Assembly (NCBI RefSeq): GCF_002865645.1
Contig: NW_020194638.1
Span: forward strand, 1,729,974-1,793,973
Length of the DNA: 64,000 nucleotides
Direction of reading: 5' to 3'
DNA from: Hyaloscypha bicolor E
Lineage: Eukaryota; Ascomycota; Leotiomycetes; Helotiales; Hyaloscyphaceae
A program made the translations under genes and the position numbers. The first letter of the stretch is position 1, and each line of letters begins with the position of its first letter. The notes under the pieces are model-generated. The model ran no database searches and was not told the origin of the DNA. It saw only the letters and a program-made list of their open reading frames with translations. Positions 1 to 9,987 of the stretch are shown here, one piece after another.

Positions 1-495
1 TATTAAATTTTGCGAGTCTCTATTCTGGAGAGCCTTGGTACAAGCTCTCACCTATTTTTAGGGAGACTTCATCTGGCCTGAAAGCCAAGAGCAAGAGCTT
101 CTTGTCCGTGGCTTTGATAGAGACGTGAAACGCAGAGCTGTGTCGAATAGACCTCTCTCTCACTCGCCCAAAGATCTGATTTTCGATATTTTACCCAGCA
201 ACCAAAGTTCTCTTTGTTCTGTCTGATCGTGCGCTTCGACCTATTGAAAGACTTTACCCGGACTGACAGAAAGGGTGCCTTGGTCCGCAGCCGCGGCGCA
301 GCTTTCTCTCCCCCATATACACGAGCACATCTCCTGAGCACCTGCATCCTTTTCTTTTCTCTTGACTAGATCTCCCGAGGAACTACGCTCGTTCAATTCC
401 TTCCACCTTCTTTCATTCTTTTGTCCGCGCACAACCTCGAACAGCAATTCAGCATTATTCTGTCGTTAGCTGGAAGGGGCTTCAGGCATTTCAAC
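1..495. other. Upstream region and probable 5' leader of the methyltransferase-like gene
   Basis: No convincing gene. The reading frame of the next gene is open from about position 421 but has no ATG before 496, so this stretch is best read as promoter plus 5' untranslated leader. Short minus-strand frames here have no recognisable domain. Confidence 0.4.
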
Positions 496-1554
496 ATGGG
501 CATCCGAATCATCCAAGGTATTACATCATTCTGTGCCTCTTGGCCCCAGAAACTGACATGTCTGCTAGTTTGCGGCCTTTGGTTTTGGGTAGCAGCAATA
601 TTCTTCATCTTCGTCGTCCTCAACCAGTATCCCACGCTCCAACACATCGTAACTGATCGCCCCGCATCCGCGAGCCATGCCGCTGCCGCCCCCGCAAACG
701 GTGGCCCTCTAACGGCACGCCAACGCCTGGCCCGCGCAGAAAACGCCTGGCGCTCCAGTGTTGGTCTCCGGCACAAAATGGCCCTCGAACACCCTAAACA
801 TCCGAAAATCCCCTTCTTCCCAGCGCAACAGCTATCGGACTTCGGGAAGTACCCATACACGCTCTGGGACTTTTTCCCAGCTACCTATACCTGCCCACAC
901 GACATCCAGCGAGTCGGACGTTTGGGAGATGGCGGGAAATGGGTATGCGGCATGTCGCTGTACGAGGCGAGGAAGAGCCCAGAAACTATCATATACAGCT
1001 TTGGGGTGAACGATGAATCGACCTTTGAGGCAGAGATGCTGGCCCGGATTCCCACCGCGCAGATCTACGCGTACGACTTTTCGGTCACGAAGTTCGGCCC
1101 GCAGCTCCCAGCTTCCTATCTCTCCCGAGCACACTTCAAGCAAGTCGGTCTCGGGGAGAAGGACCAGCTTGACCGCGAGCCGCAATTCTTGACCCTCAAA
1201 TCCCTGATGGACGAGAATAAACATACCTATATGGATATTCTGAAGATCGATATTGAAGGATCGGAGTACGCGGCTTTCGACGCGTTCATGGATAGCCTTG
1301 AGGTAGCTGGGACTACGACCTTACCGATAGGACAGGTTATGATTGAGCTGCATTTGATGGATGACGAGAATGTGAATTTTGATAGATTCACGAAGTGGTG
1401 GGAACGCCTTGAGAGCTTTGGCATGCGCCCGACCTGGTTGGAGATTAACTTGTTGGCTGTGACATTGGGGCAGGGGAAGACAGACCCGAGGTGTGTGGAG
1501 TATGTTTGGATAAATTCGAAGGATGAGAAGAGCATTTTGTTGCAGGAGGTTTAA
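496..1554 (+). CDS. Membrane-anchored methyltransferase-like protein (Methyltransf_22 / FkbM type)
   Basis: The frame from the first ATG gives 352 aa. A hydrophobic segment at about residues 18-43 looks like a type II membrane anchor, followed by an Ala/Pro-rich linker. The globular part has the block DFFPATYTCPHDIQRVG, then GDGGKWVCG, and later the acidic motif DILKIDIEGSEY. These are typical of the Methyltransf_22/FkbM-like SAM-binding fold; the substrate is unknown and I infer a secretory-pathway location from the anchor. A canonical 51-nt intron could lie at 518-568 (GTATTA, CTGAC branch, TAG). It is a multiple of three and stop-free, so splicing would only remove 17 residues just before the anchor. 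Both forms are possible. Confidence 0.8.
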   Translation: MGIRIIQGITSFCASWPQKLTCLLVCGLWFWVAAIFFIFVVLNQYPTLQHIVTDRPASASHAAAAPANGGPLTARQRLARAENAWRSSVGLRHKMALEHPKHPKIPFFPAQQLSDFGKYPYTLWDFFPATYTCPHDIQRVGRLGDGGKWVCGMSLYEARKSPETIIYSFGVNDESTFEAEMLARIPTAQIYAYDFSVTKFGPQLPASYLSRAHFKQVGLGEKDQLDREPQFLTLKSLMDENKHTYMDILKIDIEGSEYAAFDAFMDSLEVAGTTTLPIGQVMIELHLMDDENVNFDRFTKWWERLESFGMRPTWLEINLLAVTLGQGKTDPRCVEYVWINSKDEKSILLQEV

Positions 1555-2319
1555 TAAATATATGGAATCATGAAATGGCGTTTAGGGGGAGGATGGGTAA
1601 TATTCTTCTCAAAGTACAGTACCAATTTGAAAGCATTTTTGGTCGTCTTGGTCTTTCATCAAGAATTCGTATGGAAGCTCCAACCTCAACTTTCTTGAAC
1701 CAAGGGTTCCGCCAAGTCCAAGTCTTGGAGACAATGTTGATGGAGCGATGTTCGAACTGCTTGTGCTTGAGTAAGGTTCCTTTATGCGAGTTCCCAAGAC
1801 ACTCGCTGGATTCGAGAGACTTTACTTGCCTCGCGATGGACAGAACAAGTGGCACCTTTTTCAACGTTCCAAGTTAAACTGGACAATTACAAATCTTTTC
1901 CAAATGAATTTCCCTCGAGTAGTGGCGCAGTCAAAAGCTATCCCCTTCAGATATCTCAGAAGTATAGAATATTGAGTTCTTCTCCCGTTCGAGTCCACAG
2001 ATTATCCAACTTTGACTTAGGACACTGAAGATTCAACACCATTTTTTTATTCACCGCGAGCTTAGATTTATAAATTTTCCGTAAATGGATTGTGTACGGT
2101 CCATACCCTTGAGGGCTGAAGGCTATCGTGAACGACTTCTATCTTTGAGGATGTTGCGATGCCGACTTTGTGACCGGCTTCTGTCGAAGTAACTCCGACG
2201 ATATCGGCTGTGTGAACGGCTCATAGTCTTGGCTCTGTCTTTCTCCATTACCCTCGCCGTCTTGAGGCGGCGACTCATAAGATTTGGCAAGTCTTATCGG
2301 TCTATTAGAAGAAATATTC
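1555..2319. other. Intergenic, no gene seen
   Basis: This holds the 3' flank of the methyltransferase-like gene and AT-richer spacer. The short frames here are low-complexity translations with no recognisable family. Confidence 0.4.
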
Positions 2320-2772
2320 TCAGGCTGTGATGGAGAGAGTCAATAAGAAAACATCAGCTGTCGATAAGCAGCGATTCCAAGCCGGACAGTTCAGCGAGAA
2401 CTTACTTCGTACAAGCTGTACGTTAAGTATCCTGGTGTGACAGTGGTTGGTGGATGATAGAGAAGGATTGGGAGAAAATAACCCTGCTGGAGCGGATTCG
2501 AGTTCCTCATCACTCTCACTGTCTCCGTTACCTCCACTATCCCTGTTATCCTCGCTGTCCCCGCAACCCTCGCTATTTTCGAGACCTTCAAGGCACTGGC
2601 TTCTTGCACGGGTAGGTACTTCTCTCTGTCGCCGGGCGGCTCTTTCAGTAGCGTTCTTGCGGTATGTTACAAGGTTAGGAGCACTTACGAACTGAGCCAT
2701 CCCTCCTCCTTGATTGCCCGACCTCTGGGCCATTGTTGCCATCTTCTCCCTATCAAGTTTCTCCTTCTCCAT
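2320..2772 (-). CDS. Hypothetical protein or decayed C-terminal exon, unrecognised
   Basis: A minus-strand frame of 150 codons begins with an ATG, but the coding-like pattern extends upstream to about 2885. The first part is Lys/Arg/Glu-rich and probably helical (MEKEKLDREKMATMAQ). It is followed by a Ser/Asp/Gly/Glu-rich low-complexity run and a less coding-like end. It lies on the same strand as, and downstream of, the ubiquitin-like-domain pseudogene at 3180-4379, so it could be that gene's eroded 3' end or a separate remnant. I do not recognise a domain, and the true exon limits are unknown. Confidence 0.25.
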   Translation of the reverse strand: MEKEKLDREKMATMAQRSGNQGGGMAQFVSAPNLVTYRKNATERAARRQREVPTRARSQCLEGLENSEGCGDSEDNRDSGGNGDSESDEELESAPAGLFSPNPSLSSTNHCHTRILNVQLVRSKFSLNCPAWNRCLSTADVFLLTLSITA

Positions 2773-3179
2773 ACGTGCACGATCCGCCTTGGTGATACGT
2801 GGCTTCCGAATAGTAGATCCACCTCGGAAGAAGGGTCCTGAAATTGGAAGACCATTTGGGTACGGCCATGCAGCCAGAGCCGCTACGCCACCACGACTGC
2901 TTGAACAAGCTCAAACACGGTGACCGCATTCATGACCACGCTTTTGAGCGCCATAAGCTCTATGCAAACGGTCAGTTCTATCCCGAGGAGGACCAGTGTC
3001 AGAACATTGAACATGCCTAAGATCCGAAGCAGGGTTTTTGCCCTCTGAAATATGATCGTAATTCTAAATCTTGTTGCAAATGAAAGACCGAAGACATCCT
3101 TCCGCAACATCCGCACCCTCTGGAAGTCTGCTGGGCTAGCAACATTCTTCAGATCCCTAAATTGGTGGGATCGGCCACG

Positions 3180-4379
3180 TTTTTGTGCTACCCTCGGCTC
3201 AATCCTGTACCCGAATTGCCGTCCTCGATAGCGAACTCTCGTCGGAGCATTTTGTTACTCCCTCCTTTAAATAAAACGTAGCGTGGCAAGGCTGGCACGG
3301 TCATTTTGGAGTAGATCATACCCTGGCCGCGCTATGTTTTATTTAGGGGGGGGGTATGGCCAGGATGCTTCTCAAAACGCTTGGTGAGTACCCTCCGTAT
3401 CGTATCGAACATCTGAGCACCATGTTAACTTTATTACTAGTATTTGGAAGTGCATGCAATCCTTACATCCCAAGAATTGACCAACTCCAAAGGTATTCGA
3501 ACCAAAAAACCAAGAGCATCTTCCAGAGTCACGGGATCATCCTGCCAGTGTGTGTTTAAACCCCCGAGTATTGTCTGTGCTGACAACGTGTTGCTATGAA
3601 GCAGTGCCAATACACTCTTCATGTCTACCGCGATAGAATGTACTTGTATTCTGGACATGCCTGTCAGCACGGACTATTCCAGACGAAAAGTGATATTAGA
3701 GTCTTACATATGATTGACCCCAAGCTTGGCTGTGAAGACGATCAGATCGGACGTCGCAGCCTGAGCGTCAAGTTTCTTGTGCATCAATCTCAATTGAGCA
3801 ATCTGTTCCGTGGCCTGCTTGACTGACTCGTTAAGTAGATTTGACTTCCTGACCAGAGACCCATCAGTTTATGTCTATTAAAGTGATCAGACTACTCACC
3901 CCATGGCAGCGACAATCAACACAGTGATATTATCACTAGCCGAGTGTAACTTCCTCCTCAATTCCGAGATATCTTTCTTCTCCTTCAACCACACTATTTT
4001 CTTTGAGGCATCTTTAAACCAATTCCCGATCCATCCTGGCGCAAGCCGGTTCCATATTTCTTATCAACCATCAATCGGAACGCGAGGAGTCTCTTTCCAG
4101 TCTTTGACCAGGTCCTTTGTGGTCACGCACAACGCTTCTAACTCAGGGGAACCCTCGTAATTCTGCCATAATGCGGCCACCTATTCTGTTTAGAAATCAA
4201 ACTCTGGACTTGCAGACGTTGCAACTCACTTGCAACAGTACGTTGCCAAACGCTTGCAATCCCTTCACGAGGCCTTGCTACTCATTCGCAGATCCTCGCC
4301 CGGACAAGGTTTGGGCAAGCGCCCAGCAGAGGCGTCCGACAGCAACGATATCCCCAACACTCCCAACTTTAGTAGACAT
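3180..4379 (-). pseudogene. Decayed fungal ubiquitin-like-domain (ULD-type) protein gene
   Basis: Read on the minus strand from an ATG at 4379, the start (SVGDIVAVGRLCWALAQTL) matches the N-terminus of large fungal proteins that carry a C-terminal ubiquitin-like domain. Later exons continue the family pattern: a coiled segment near 4130, SASDNITVLIVAAMG near 3905, NLLNESVKQATEQIAQL near 3820, and DDPVTLEDALGFLVRIPLEL near 3500, which opens the ubiquitin-like domain. Plausible introns join them. The gene is broken: a TAG follows residue 33, a TGA-TAA pair lies near 4070, another stop follows the last block (REFAIEDGNSGTGLSRG), and a MITE sits inside the domain. All stops are compatible with C-to-T (or G-to-A) change at Gln, Arg or Trp codons. 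Assignment is by remembered family pattern. Confidence 0.6.
3258..3354. mobile_element. 97-bp MITE, Tc1/mariner-like, TA-flanked
   Basis: Two imperfect terminal inverted repeats of about 33 nt face each other. The left begins CTCCCTCCTTTAAATAAAAC and the right, read on the other strand, has TAAATAAAACATAGCGCGGC after a run of C. Inner mismatches include G/A and T/C transitions. TA dinucleotides at 3256-3257 and 3355-3356 fit a target-site duplication. There is no coding capacity, so it would need a transposase from elsewhere. It interrupts the minus-strand ubiquitin-like-domain pseudogene. Confidence 0.8.
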
Positions 4380-4577
4380 CGGGTCCGTAGTTGAACACTG
4401 GTTAGATATCGTTTGACGATGATGTGGGCATGATGTTCTGTCAAGCATCTCAAGACGAGGCTGAGCTGGAAAGTCTGCCTATCAAAAAGCCCTGTCATGC
4501 AAGCCTTGTGTGACGCTTGGGACTGAAGCCCGCCTTGAAAAACAGCTGGGCAAGAGGACTTGAATGTATTGTCTTCA

Positions 4578-5465
4578 CTACAAATATATGTTATGTATCT
4601 TCCTATGTCCCCTCCTCTCTCTGAATCGATAATTCGTTTCAATTTCCTCCTCAGCTCGATCGGCTCCAGCCACCAGCTGCTCCTTTGAAGTCTGCAGATC
4701 AACATTCGAGCCCTCAGTCGAATATTTATATTGATCGCTCTCCTTCTGCCTCACATGCTTGTCATATCTGGCATGCCCCTTGGCTTGGCCCTCGCCAAAG
4801 TGAGCGGGCAAAATCGAACTCACACATCCCCGTGGTGCCTGCTGGGGACTCTGTTCTATACAGATGGCAAAGGTCTACTGTAAGCCTAGCTTGCACAATG
4901 ATCAGAGTCGCAATCGTCGCTGCGCGACGCAACAAGGAGAGATTTCCCCTTATTACGGCTTCCCTCGATTCTAAAGTGGCCACTGCGCCCTTTCCTCCTA
5001 TCTACCACGAACACAACCACGACTCAAAACACAACCTAATCGATTGTATCGGTATATTGCCTCGCGACGATATATACCTTCCCCTAGCTGGATCTCTACT
5101 ACCTATACCTACCACGTATTTATACCGGGCTGGCCGACACTACAAAGGAGAATTAAGGGCGATGATATACATGTTCCAGAGGGACCTCGGAGGGCAAAGT
5201 GTTGCTATGTTCAGACTCGAGCCGGCACAATGTTCTTATTTCTGGGATTATTTGGCACATACCCAGTTCCAATCTGAACCTCCTCTCCCGAACCTTGATC
5301 CTGAAAGCTTCTGGGGATATCCGTCGCTTTGGTTGGTCCCTCTCCCGTCTCTCCAGTCGAGGCTTCGAAGGAATTATGTTCATTCGCCAGCATCATTGGG
5401 TATCGTTGTCCCTTTTGTGCAATATCAAATAGGTCTCCGCCTTGGTGAGGGTCTGTTGGTGCCAT
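4578..5465 (-). other. Possible minus-strand gene of unknown function
   Basis: An ATG at 5465 opens a hydrophilic frame (MAPTDPHQGGDLFDIAQKGQ) of about 66 codons that ends near a plausible donor (GTATGT, about 5265). A second charged frame at 4578-4823 ends with ERRGHRKIHNIYL and looks like a terminal exon. I could not find a middle exon that joins them cleanly. The codon pattern looks more protein-like than the overlapping plus-strand frame, but no family is recognised. Confidence 0.2.
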
Positions 5466-6468
5466 TTTCGTTGAAGTATCTCTAGGGAGGATGCGGTTAC
5501 AAGTTGTGGGATCAGTGCGAGTTTGATTGAAAGGTTGCTCAATGAGGGCGGGTAACGTCTATTGATATTAGCATACCTACTCAGTTAGTGCAATATCAAC
5601 GGCTTCCATTGGGGGTGAGTTCAGCGGTTGTCGTCATTTTTTCTGACAGAGCTGATCTCTGGAGTAAAGATGTTCGACGCAATGAAGTCACAATTGCTCC
5701 AGGTAACTTTAGACGAGCACGTGAATGAGACTTGGCATTGATCAGCCTCTTTTCCCATGACAGGTGTCTCAAAGTCCTCCTTGGTCTCTGCAACACTGTG
5801 ACATCCATCCAAGACTTTCGCAGGCGGCAGATATCGAGATGCAGTGGAAAGTCGTGTCACTTTATGCCGAAGATTCCCCCTGGTGTGGACGCAGGTCTCC
5901 CCACAATATTCGCGCCGCCAGCTGTCCAATGATGGGTTTCCCACCGGCTCCAGTGGCAGCTTACCAGTCGCTGAAACGATGGACAAGATTTGGTCCGCCA
6001 GCAGGTGCAGCGAGAGCGAAGTGGACTACGGAGTATTGTCGAGGCCTACTTGTTACAGACTTACAGTGAGAATCTAGCTTTGCCTGGAGACGATAAATCT
6101 TTCCGAGTTTCCACAGAACTCTAAAATTAATCCATTCGTATCCGCAGGAGATCACCGCCAAATCCCTCCAATGGTTTCTCGGCAGCGATTCATCACTGCA
6201 CTCTGTTTCAGTTTCAGCCGCCTCGCCGACCAATCCCACACACCTTGCGAGGTCACGGCCGCACATACCATGTTGCGGCAGTCCATTCTGAGACGACTCC
6301 GAGGCTCAAAAGCTCCCATGATCGACGTGCGGCATGCAGAGCATTCGATGTGGAAAAGCTTAACCACTCCTCTTCTCTTGCCAATTTTTTAACATGCCCT
6401 CTGCTCATCTCGATGGTTTTAGCCTACCCTCCTGCATGCCGCATTACTTGAGCTCCTCAAACGGCATC

Positions 6469-6510
6469 GCAGACACGGGCTTTCTAGCAGACACACGCTT
6501 TCTAGCACAC
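6469..6510. repeat. Imperfect 18-bp tandem repeat
   Basis: Two adjacent units at 6469-6486 (GCAGACACGGGCTTTCTA) and 6487-6504 (GCAGACACACGCTTTCTA) differ at two positions, and a third unit starts (GCACAC). This is a simple spacer repeat with no gene in it. Confidence 0.6.
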
Positions 6511-7320
6511 ACCTCGCTAAATTTCAGGGCTCGCTTCAAGTGTTAAAGCTCGCTAATAAGTATATCCTCACTCGTAGCCTACCTTCCTCACACCTAGAAT
6601 TCCTAAGGTAAACATATAGAAGGGGCTCTCACCACCCCGAGCTCGCCGAGCCCCCGGCGAACTCAAACCACAAACCCTAACCTAGCAGGAGTTAGTAAGT
6701 TGTTCCTTCTATAGATTAGTGAGTTGTACGCTATATTAATGATTAGCACGCTGTGGGAGGTGACGTGTGCCCTGGGAGGTGCCTGTGAGGCCTTGGTGAA
6801 ACTGTGGTTGGTTGATTGGTAAACTTAATGCGGCGGTGACAAGGGTAGCTTAAAACTTCCTTTGTTCCGAGACGAGGCTGGAGGGTACAGTATGTTAAAA
6901 AATCGGCCTACTCTTCCCCTTTTCAAAATAAAAAGTGGGTCCTTTGACCGGGGCGTTTTGTATGGTGGAAGTCTGTGCTCTGTGGACCCCTGTAATATTT
7001 AGTCAGGGGGAAAGGGGGAGCGGGAAGAGTATCGAAGACCGGGGCTAAACATTGACGTTCCAAGTAGAGAGCATGAGGGAGTTTGCTCTTCGCACAGTTT
7101 TCATCTAAGTTCATCCAAGTCCTTTTTCTTTACCCTTTTCTTCAGCTCAGCGGCGTTTAATGTCTACTTGTAAGACTATTGAATAGTCGACGGGGGGGTT
7201 TCAGCCATTTGGAGCATGGTCTGGCCTGGGCAAATCAGCTTTCATTTCCTTTTTCAGCAGCTTTTTAAGACATCCTATTCTTAGATTCCAGCAGGCAAAA
7301 CCTCGACGACATTTTTCAAC

Positions 7321-8793
7321 ATGATCAAGGACTATCAGCCAAAGATGATGTGGAATTTCATTGAAGCAGATGCCTCCCAACCTGCGGACCACGCAATTTT
7401 TCTTTCGTCCGGAAAGCGGATATTACAGCGAGTGGTATTCGGACTTCTACCAAGTTTCGTTCAACAGAGAATACGTCCAAACCTCACCAAGTCACAGCGG
7501 CGGCGGCCGACCGCATATCTAGATGGCCTACGCGGGGTAGCTTCCTTCATCGTGTTTATGGGACACTACACAGAGGAGAACTTGGGATGGTACACCGAAC
7601 CCTATGGATTATACGAAGACGGGGCGAAATCGTCCCCATTACAACTGCCATTCGCTCGAGTTATATATTCAGCACGGCCAATGGTACACATCTTCTTCAT
7701 TATTTCGGGATATGTTCTATCATATAAGCCCCTCAAGCAGATCCATGCTCAGCAATTTTCGGCTCTCACAACGACGCTCTCATCGTCAGTCTTTAGACGT
7801 GCACTCCGACTCTTCTTACCCTCCTTTGTTACCTTATTTATCATGGCCACCGCCCTATACTGTGGATTCTCCGACAGCAGATACGCCGAACCTCACTCTT
7901 CTCTTTATTCGCAACTGACACACGCCTGGAATGTATGTCTGCGGCTTCTGAGTGCCTCCTGGGCGATCAACGATATCGATTATCCACAACCACCATACAA
8001 CCCAGCTCTCTGGACCATTCCTATCGAATTTGCACAATCTTTACTTCTCTTCATTGCCATCCTCGGCCTCTCGCGCTGTGTCACCAGCATCCGCCTCCTG
8101 TTACTCGCCGGAATCTCCGCGTTCTGCTTCTACAGCGGCGAACTTTATACTGTTGAATTTCTCGGGGGAATGTTCATCGCAGAAGTGACGATCCTTCAAG
8201 ATGGTCCTTTGACGAGCCCATCTGCCAGCCCGACAACCTTGCCGAAATACACGGCCAAGGAGAAAGCGGAGGCAGTATGTGGGTGCACGATCAAGGAGAA
8301 GCTGATCCAGGCCTTCTGGCTTGCCAACATCGTCTCCGGCCTGTTCATTGCATCGTGGACAAACAGGCACGTCGAAGAGTTGTGGGGGTTGCGGTTCCTG
8401 AATGCACACACACCCGAGCCATACGAAGGCCAACGAGTCTGGTTTTGCTTGGGAGCCTTCCAGATCGTGACGGCATTTACACAGCTAAAGTCCCTGCAAT
8501 CCATTTTCACAACTCCGGGGGCGATCTATTTGGGGAATATCAGTTATGCATTGTATCTGACCCACAATTTGTGTTTGAGGATCTTGGAGCCGCGGGTAGG
8601 GCCATGGCTGGACGACGTTTTTGGGAAAGCAACATTGTGGCAACGACAACTTTCTTGGTTAGGTGGTTTGGCGCTGTTCCTGCCCATCGTCATATGCGTA
8701 GCAGATCTCTTTTGGAGAGTAGTCGATACACCAAGTGTGAAGTTTGCAAGATGGTTAGAAGGGAAGTGTGTGGTAGAAAAAATCTCGATATAA
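7321..8793 (+). CDS. Acyltransferase 3 family multi-pass membrane protein
   Basis: A single-exon gene of 490 aa starting at ATG 7321. After a short cytosolic N-terminus comes the family signature AYLDGLRGVASFIVFMGHY, with the His near residue 82 in the catalytic position of acyltransferase-3 (PF01757) proteins. Then follow HIFFIISGYVLSYKPL, an Arg-rich loop (FRRALRLFLPSF) and several hydrophobic segments to the end, about ten in all. Members transfer acyl groups to sugars, lipids or secondary metabolites; the substrate cannot be read from the sequence. The frame is intact and the length is usual for fungi. The stop codon lies in the first copy of a tandem repeat (8751-8897), so the last 14 residues are of repeat origin. 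Confidence 0.85.
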   Translation: MIKDYQPKMMWNFIEADASQPADHAIFLSSGKRILQRVVFGLLPSFVQQRIRPNLTKSQRRRPTAYLDGLRGVASFIVFMGHYTEENLGWYTEPYGLYEDGAKSSPLQLPFARVIYSARPMVHIFFIISGYVLSYKPLKQIHAQQFSALTTTLSSSVFRRALRLFLPSFVTLFIMATALYCGFSDSRYAEPHSSLYSQLTHAWNVCLRLLSASWAINDIDYPQPPYNPALWTIPIEFAQSLLLFIAILGLSRCVTSIRLLLLAGISAFCFYSGELYTVEFLGGMFIAEVTILQDGPLTSPSASPTTLPKYTAKEKAEAVCGCTIKEKLIQAFWLANIVSGLFIASWTNRHVEELWGLRFLNAHTPEPYEGQRVWFCLGAFQIVTAFTQLKSLQSIFTTPGAIYLGNISYALYLTHNLCLRILEPRVGPWLDDVFGKATLWQRQLSWLGGLALFLPIVICVADLFWRVVDTPSVKFARWLEGKCVVEKISI

Positions 8794-8897
8794 TTTGGAT
8801 TATATGGTTTGGATGGGTAGAAGGGACGTGTGTTGTAGAAAAGATCTTGTGATATAATAATTTTGGAATATATGGGTTGGATGGGTAGCATAAGGGA
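8751..8897. repeat. 62-68 bp tandem duplication at the 3' end of the acyltransferase gene
   Basis: Unit 1 (8751-8812) begins ATGGTTAGAAGGGAAGTGTG. Unit 2 (8813-8880) begins ATGGGTAGAAGGGACGTGTG and a third, partial unit begins ATGGGTAGCATAAGGGA at 8881. Copies are about 80-85 percent alike with small indels. Translation of unit 2 still shows a diverged copy of the C-terminus (EGTCVVEKIL against EGKCVVEKISI). Confidence 0.85.
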
Positions 8898-9224
8898 CTT
8901 CAGGCGTTTTAAGACATTGAATTTGGAGATGGGAATTGCATGCTCGCTGGGCGAAATCGTGGGCAAGCACAAGGATGGTGTTGTGGGAAAATTTTTATCA
9001 TCGAGGAGCCTGTATCGAAAACGAGTAGAAGTGTGTCGGAATGAAAAGATATACAAGAATTCAACCACAAGCGACGTCCTCTGTTTAGAGACAACTTACC
9101 TTCTCGTTACTTCCCTCTAAGTCTTCTGCCAAAGTTCCGCTGGTCCTAGTGGATTGTTGAAATCGCGTGGACCTCCGTCACTTCAAAAGACGGAGGACTA
9201 AATGCTTTCATTCCCTCCCGAATT
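8794..9224. other. Intergenic
   Basis: Contains the rest of the tandem repeat and the spacer before the NADAR-like remnant. The long minus frame at 8544-9068 is antisense to the acyltransferase 3' end and shows no domain. Confidence 0.4.
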
Positions 9225-9868
9225 GTGAGCCGGGAGATACTTCAAGATGGCTTCCTCCTCAGTTCCCAACATGGGGACGCCGCTACCGTTGAAGCGGGCA
9301 ACCTCCCCGTCAAGCGAACAGCAACACACATCTACTTCTTTGGCTACGAGGGACCAAATCCCGAAGTCTGCATTCAGCAATGGTTCCCAAGTCCTTTCAC
9401 GGATGATTCTCTAGACGGATCCCTCAGTTTCCTGACGAGCGAGCATTATGTGATGTACGGAAAGGCACTTCTGTTTGGGGATGAGGTTGTGTCTTGGCTG
9501 CGGAGATACCTGGAGAAGCCAAGACTTTTGGGGAGGCAAACTGGGTATGTATCATTTCGTCTTATATCATCGGAATGTACAATCGGGGATTGGGGTAAGC
9601 AGAGGTGAGGAACAGACCATTCAATCAGTCGAAATGGCATAGGTCTTGTGATGAGATGGTGGAGCGAGGGAATTATTTGAAGTTCAGCCAGAATCCCAAA
9701 TTGAAAGAGGTGTTGTCGAGCACGGGTAGCAAGGTTATTGTTGAAGCATCTCCCAGTGATCGGATCTGGGGACCTGGTTTCGATGCTGACCATGCTGAGA
9801 GGAGAGTGGAGCATTGGGGTGCTAACAAGCTGGGTGGGGCTTTAATGAGAGGCTGGGAGAGATTGTGA
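9225..9868 (+). pseudogene. NADAR-domain (YbiA/DUF1768-like) gene, apparently broken
   Basis: Two frames together cover a NADAR domain, a family of N-glycosidases acting on riboflavin intermediates or ADP-ribosylated groups. The first, 9225 to about 9544, has HIYFFGYEGPNPEVCIQQWF, SEHYVMYGKALLFGD and LLGRQ. The second, 9605-9868, has VRNRPFNQSKW, GNYLKFSQNPKL and the C-terminal HWGANKLGGALMRGW. Two things are wrong. The first frame has no ATG before the domain (a stop lies at 9147); the nearest ATG, 9247, is in another frame. Across the gap a donor exists (GTATGT at 9545), but neither AG before 9605 restores the phase. This fits two single-base shifts, or an unusual exon structure I cannot see. 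Confidence 0.6.
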
Positions 9869-9987
9869 GGATGAGGAAGTCAAGGTGTGTGGGCAGGAGG
9901 AAGTGTGAAGGTGGTAGAACTTTTTAATGATACATTCATATTGTATTTGTACATTGAGAGCTTCTCTTTCAGGAATCAAAGTCCAGG

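Larger units (their letters stand above)
4380..7320. other. Long stretch without a convincing gene
   Basis: Both strands carry medium frames (a non-ATG 266-codon plus frame at 4685-5485; minus frames at 4578-4823, 5211-5465, 5621-5986 and 6152-6367). None gives a recognisable domain or a complete exon chain. From 6450 to 7320 the sequence is mostly AT-rich spacer with small imperfect repeats, and then the 5' flank of the acyltransferase gene. Confidence 0.35.

Noticed and set aside
2869..3019. Plus-strand frame with charged, coding-like sequence opposite the ULD pseudogene
   Set aside because: Starts with an ATG and is about 50 codons long, but no family or exon context was found; it may be a remnant of something else or chance.
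4685..5485. 266-codon plus-strand frame
   Set aside because: It begins with TTG, not ATG, shows no domain, and overlaps a minus-strand frame with a more protein-like composition. Not called as a gene.
8544..9068. 174-codon minus-strand frame
   Set aside because: Antisense to the acyltransferase 3' end and its tandem repeat.
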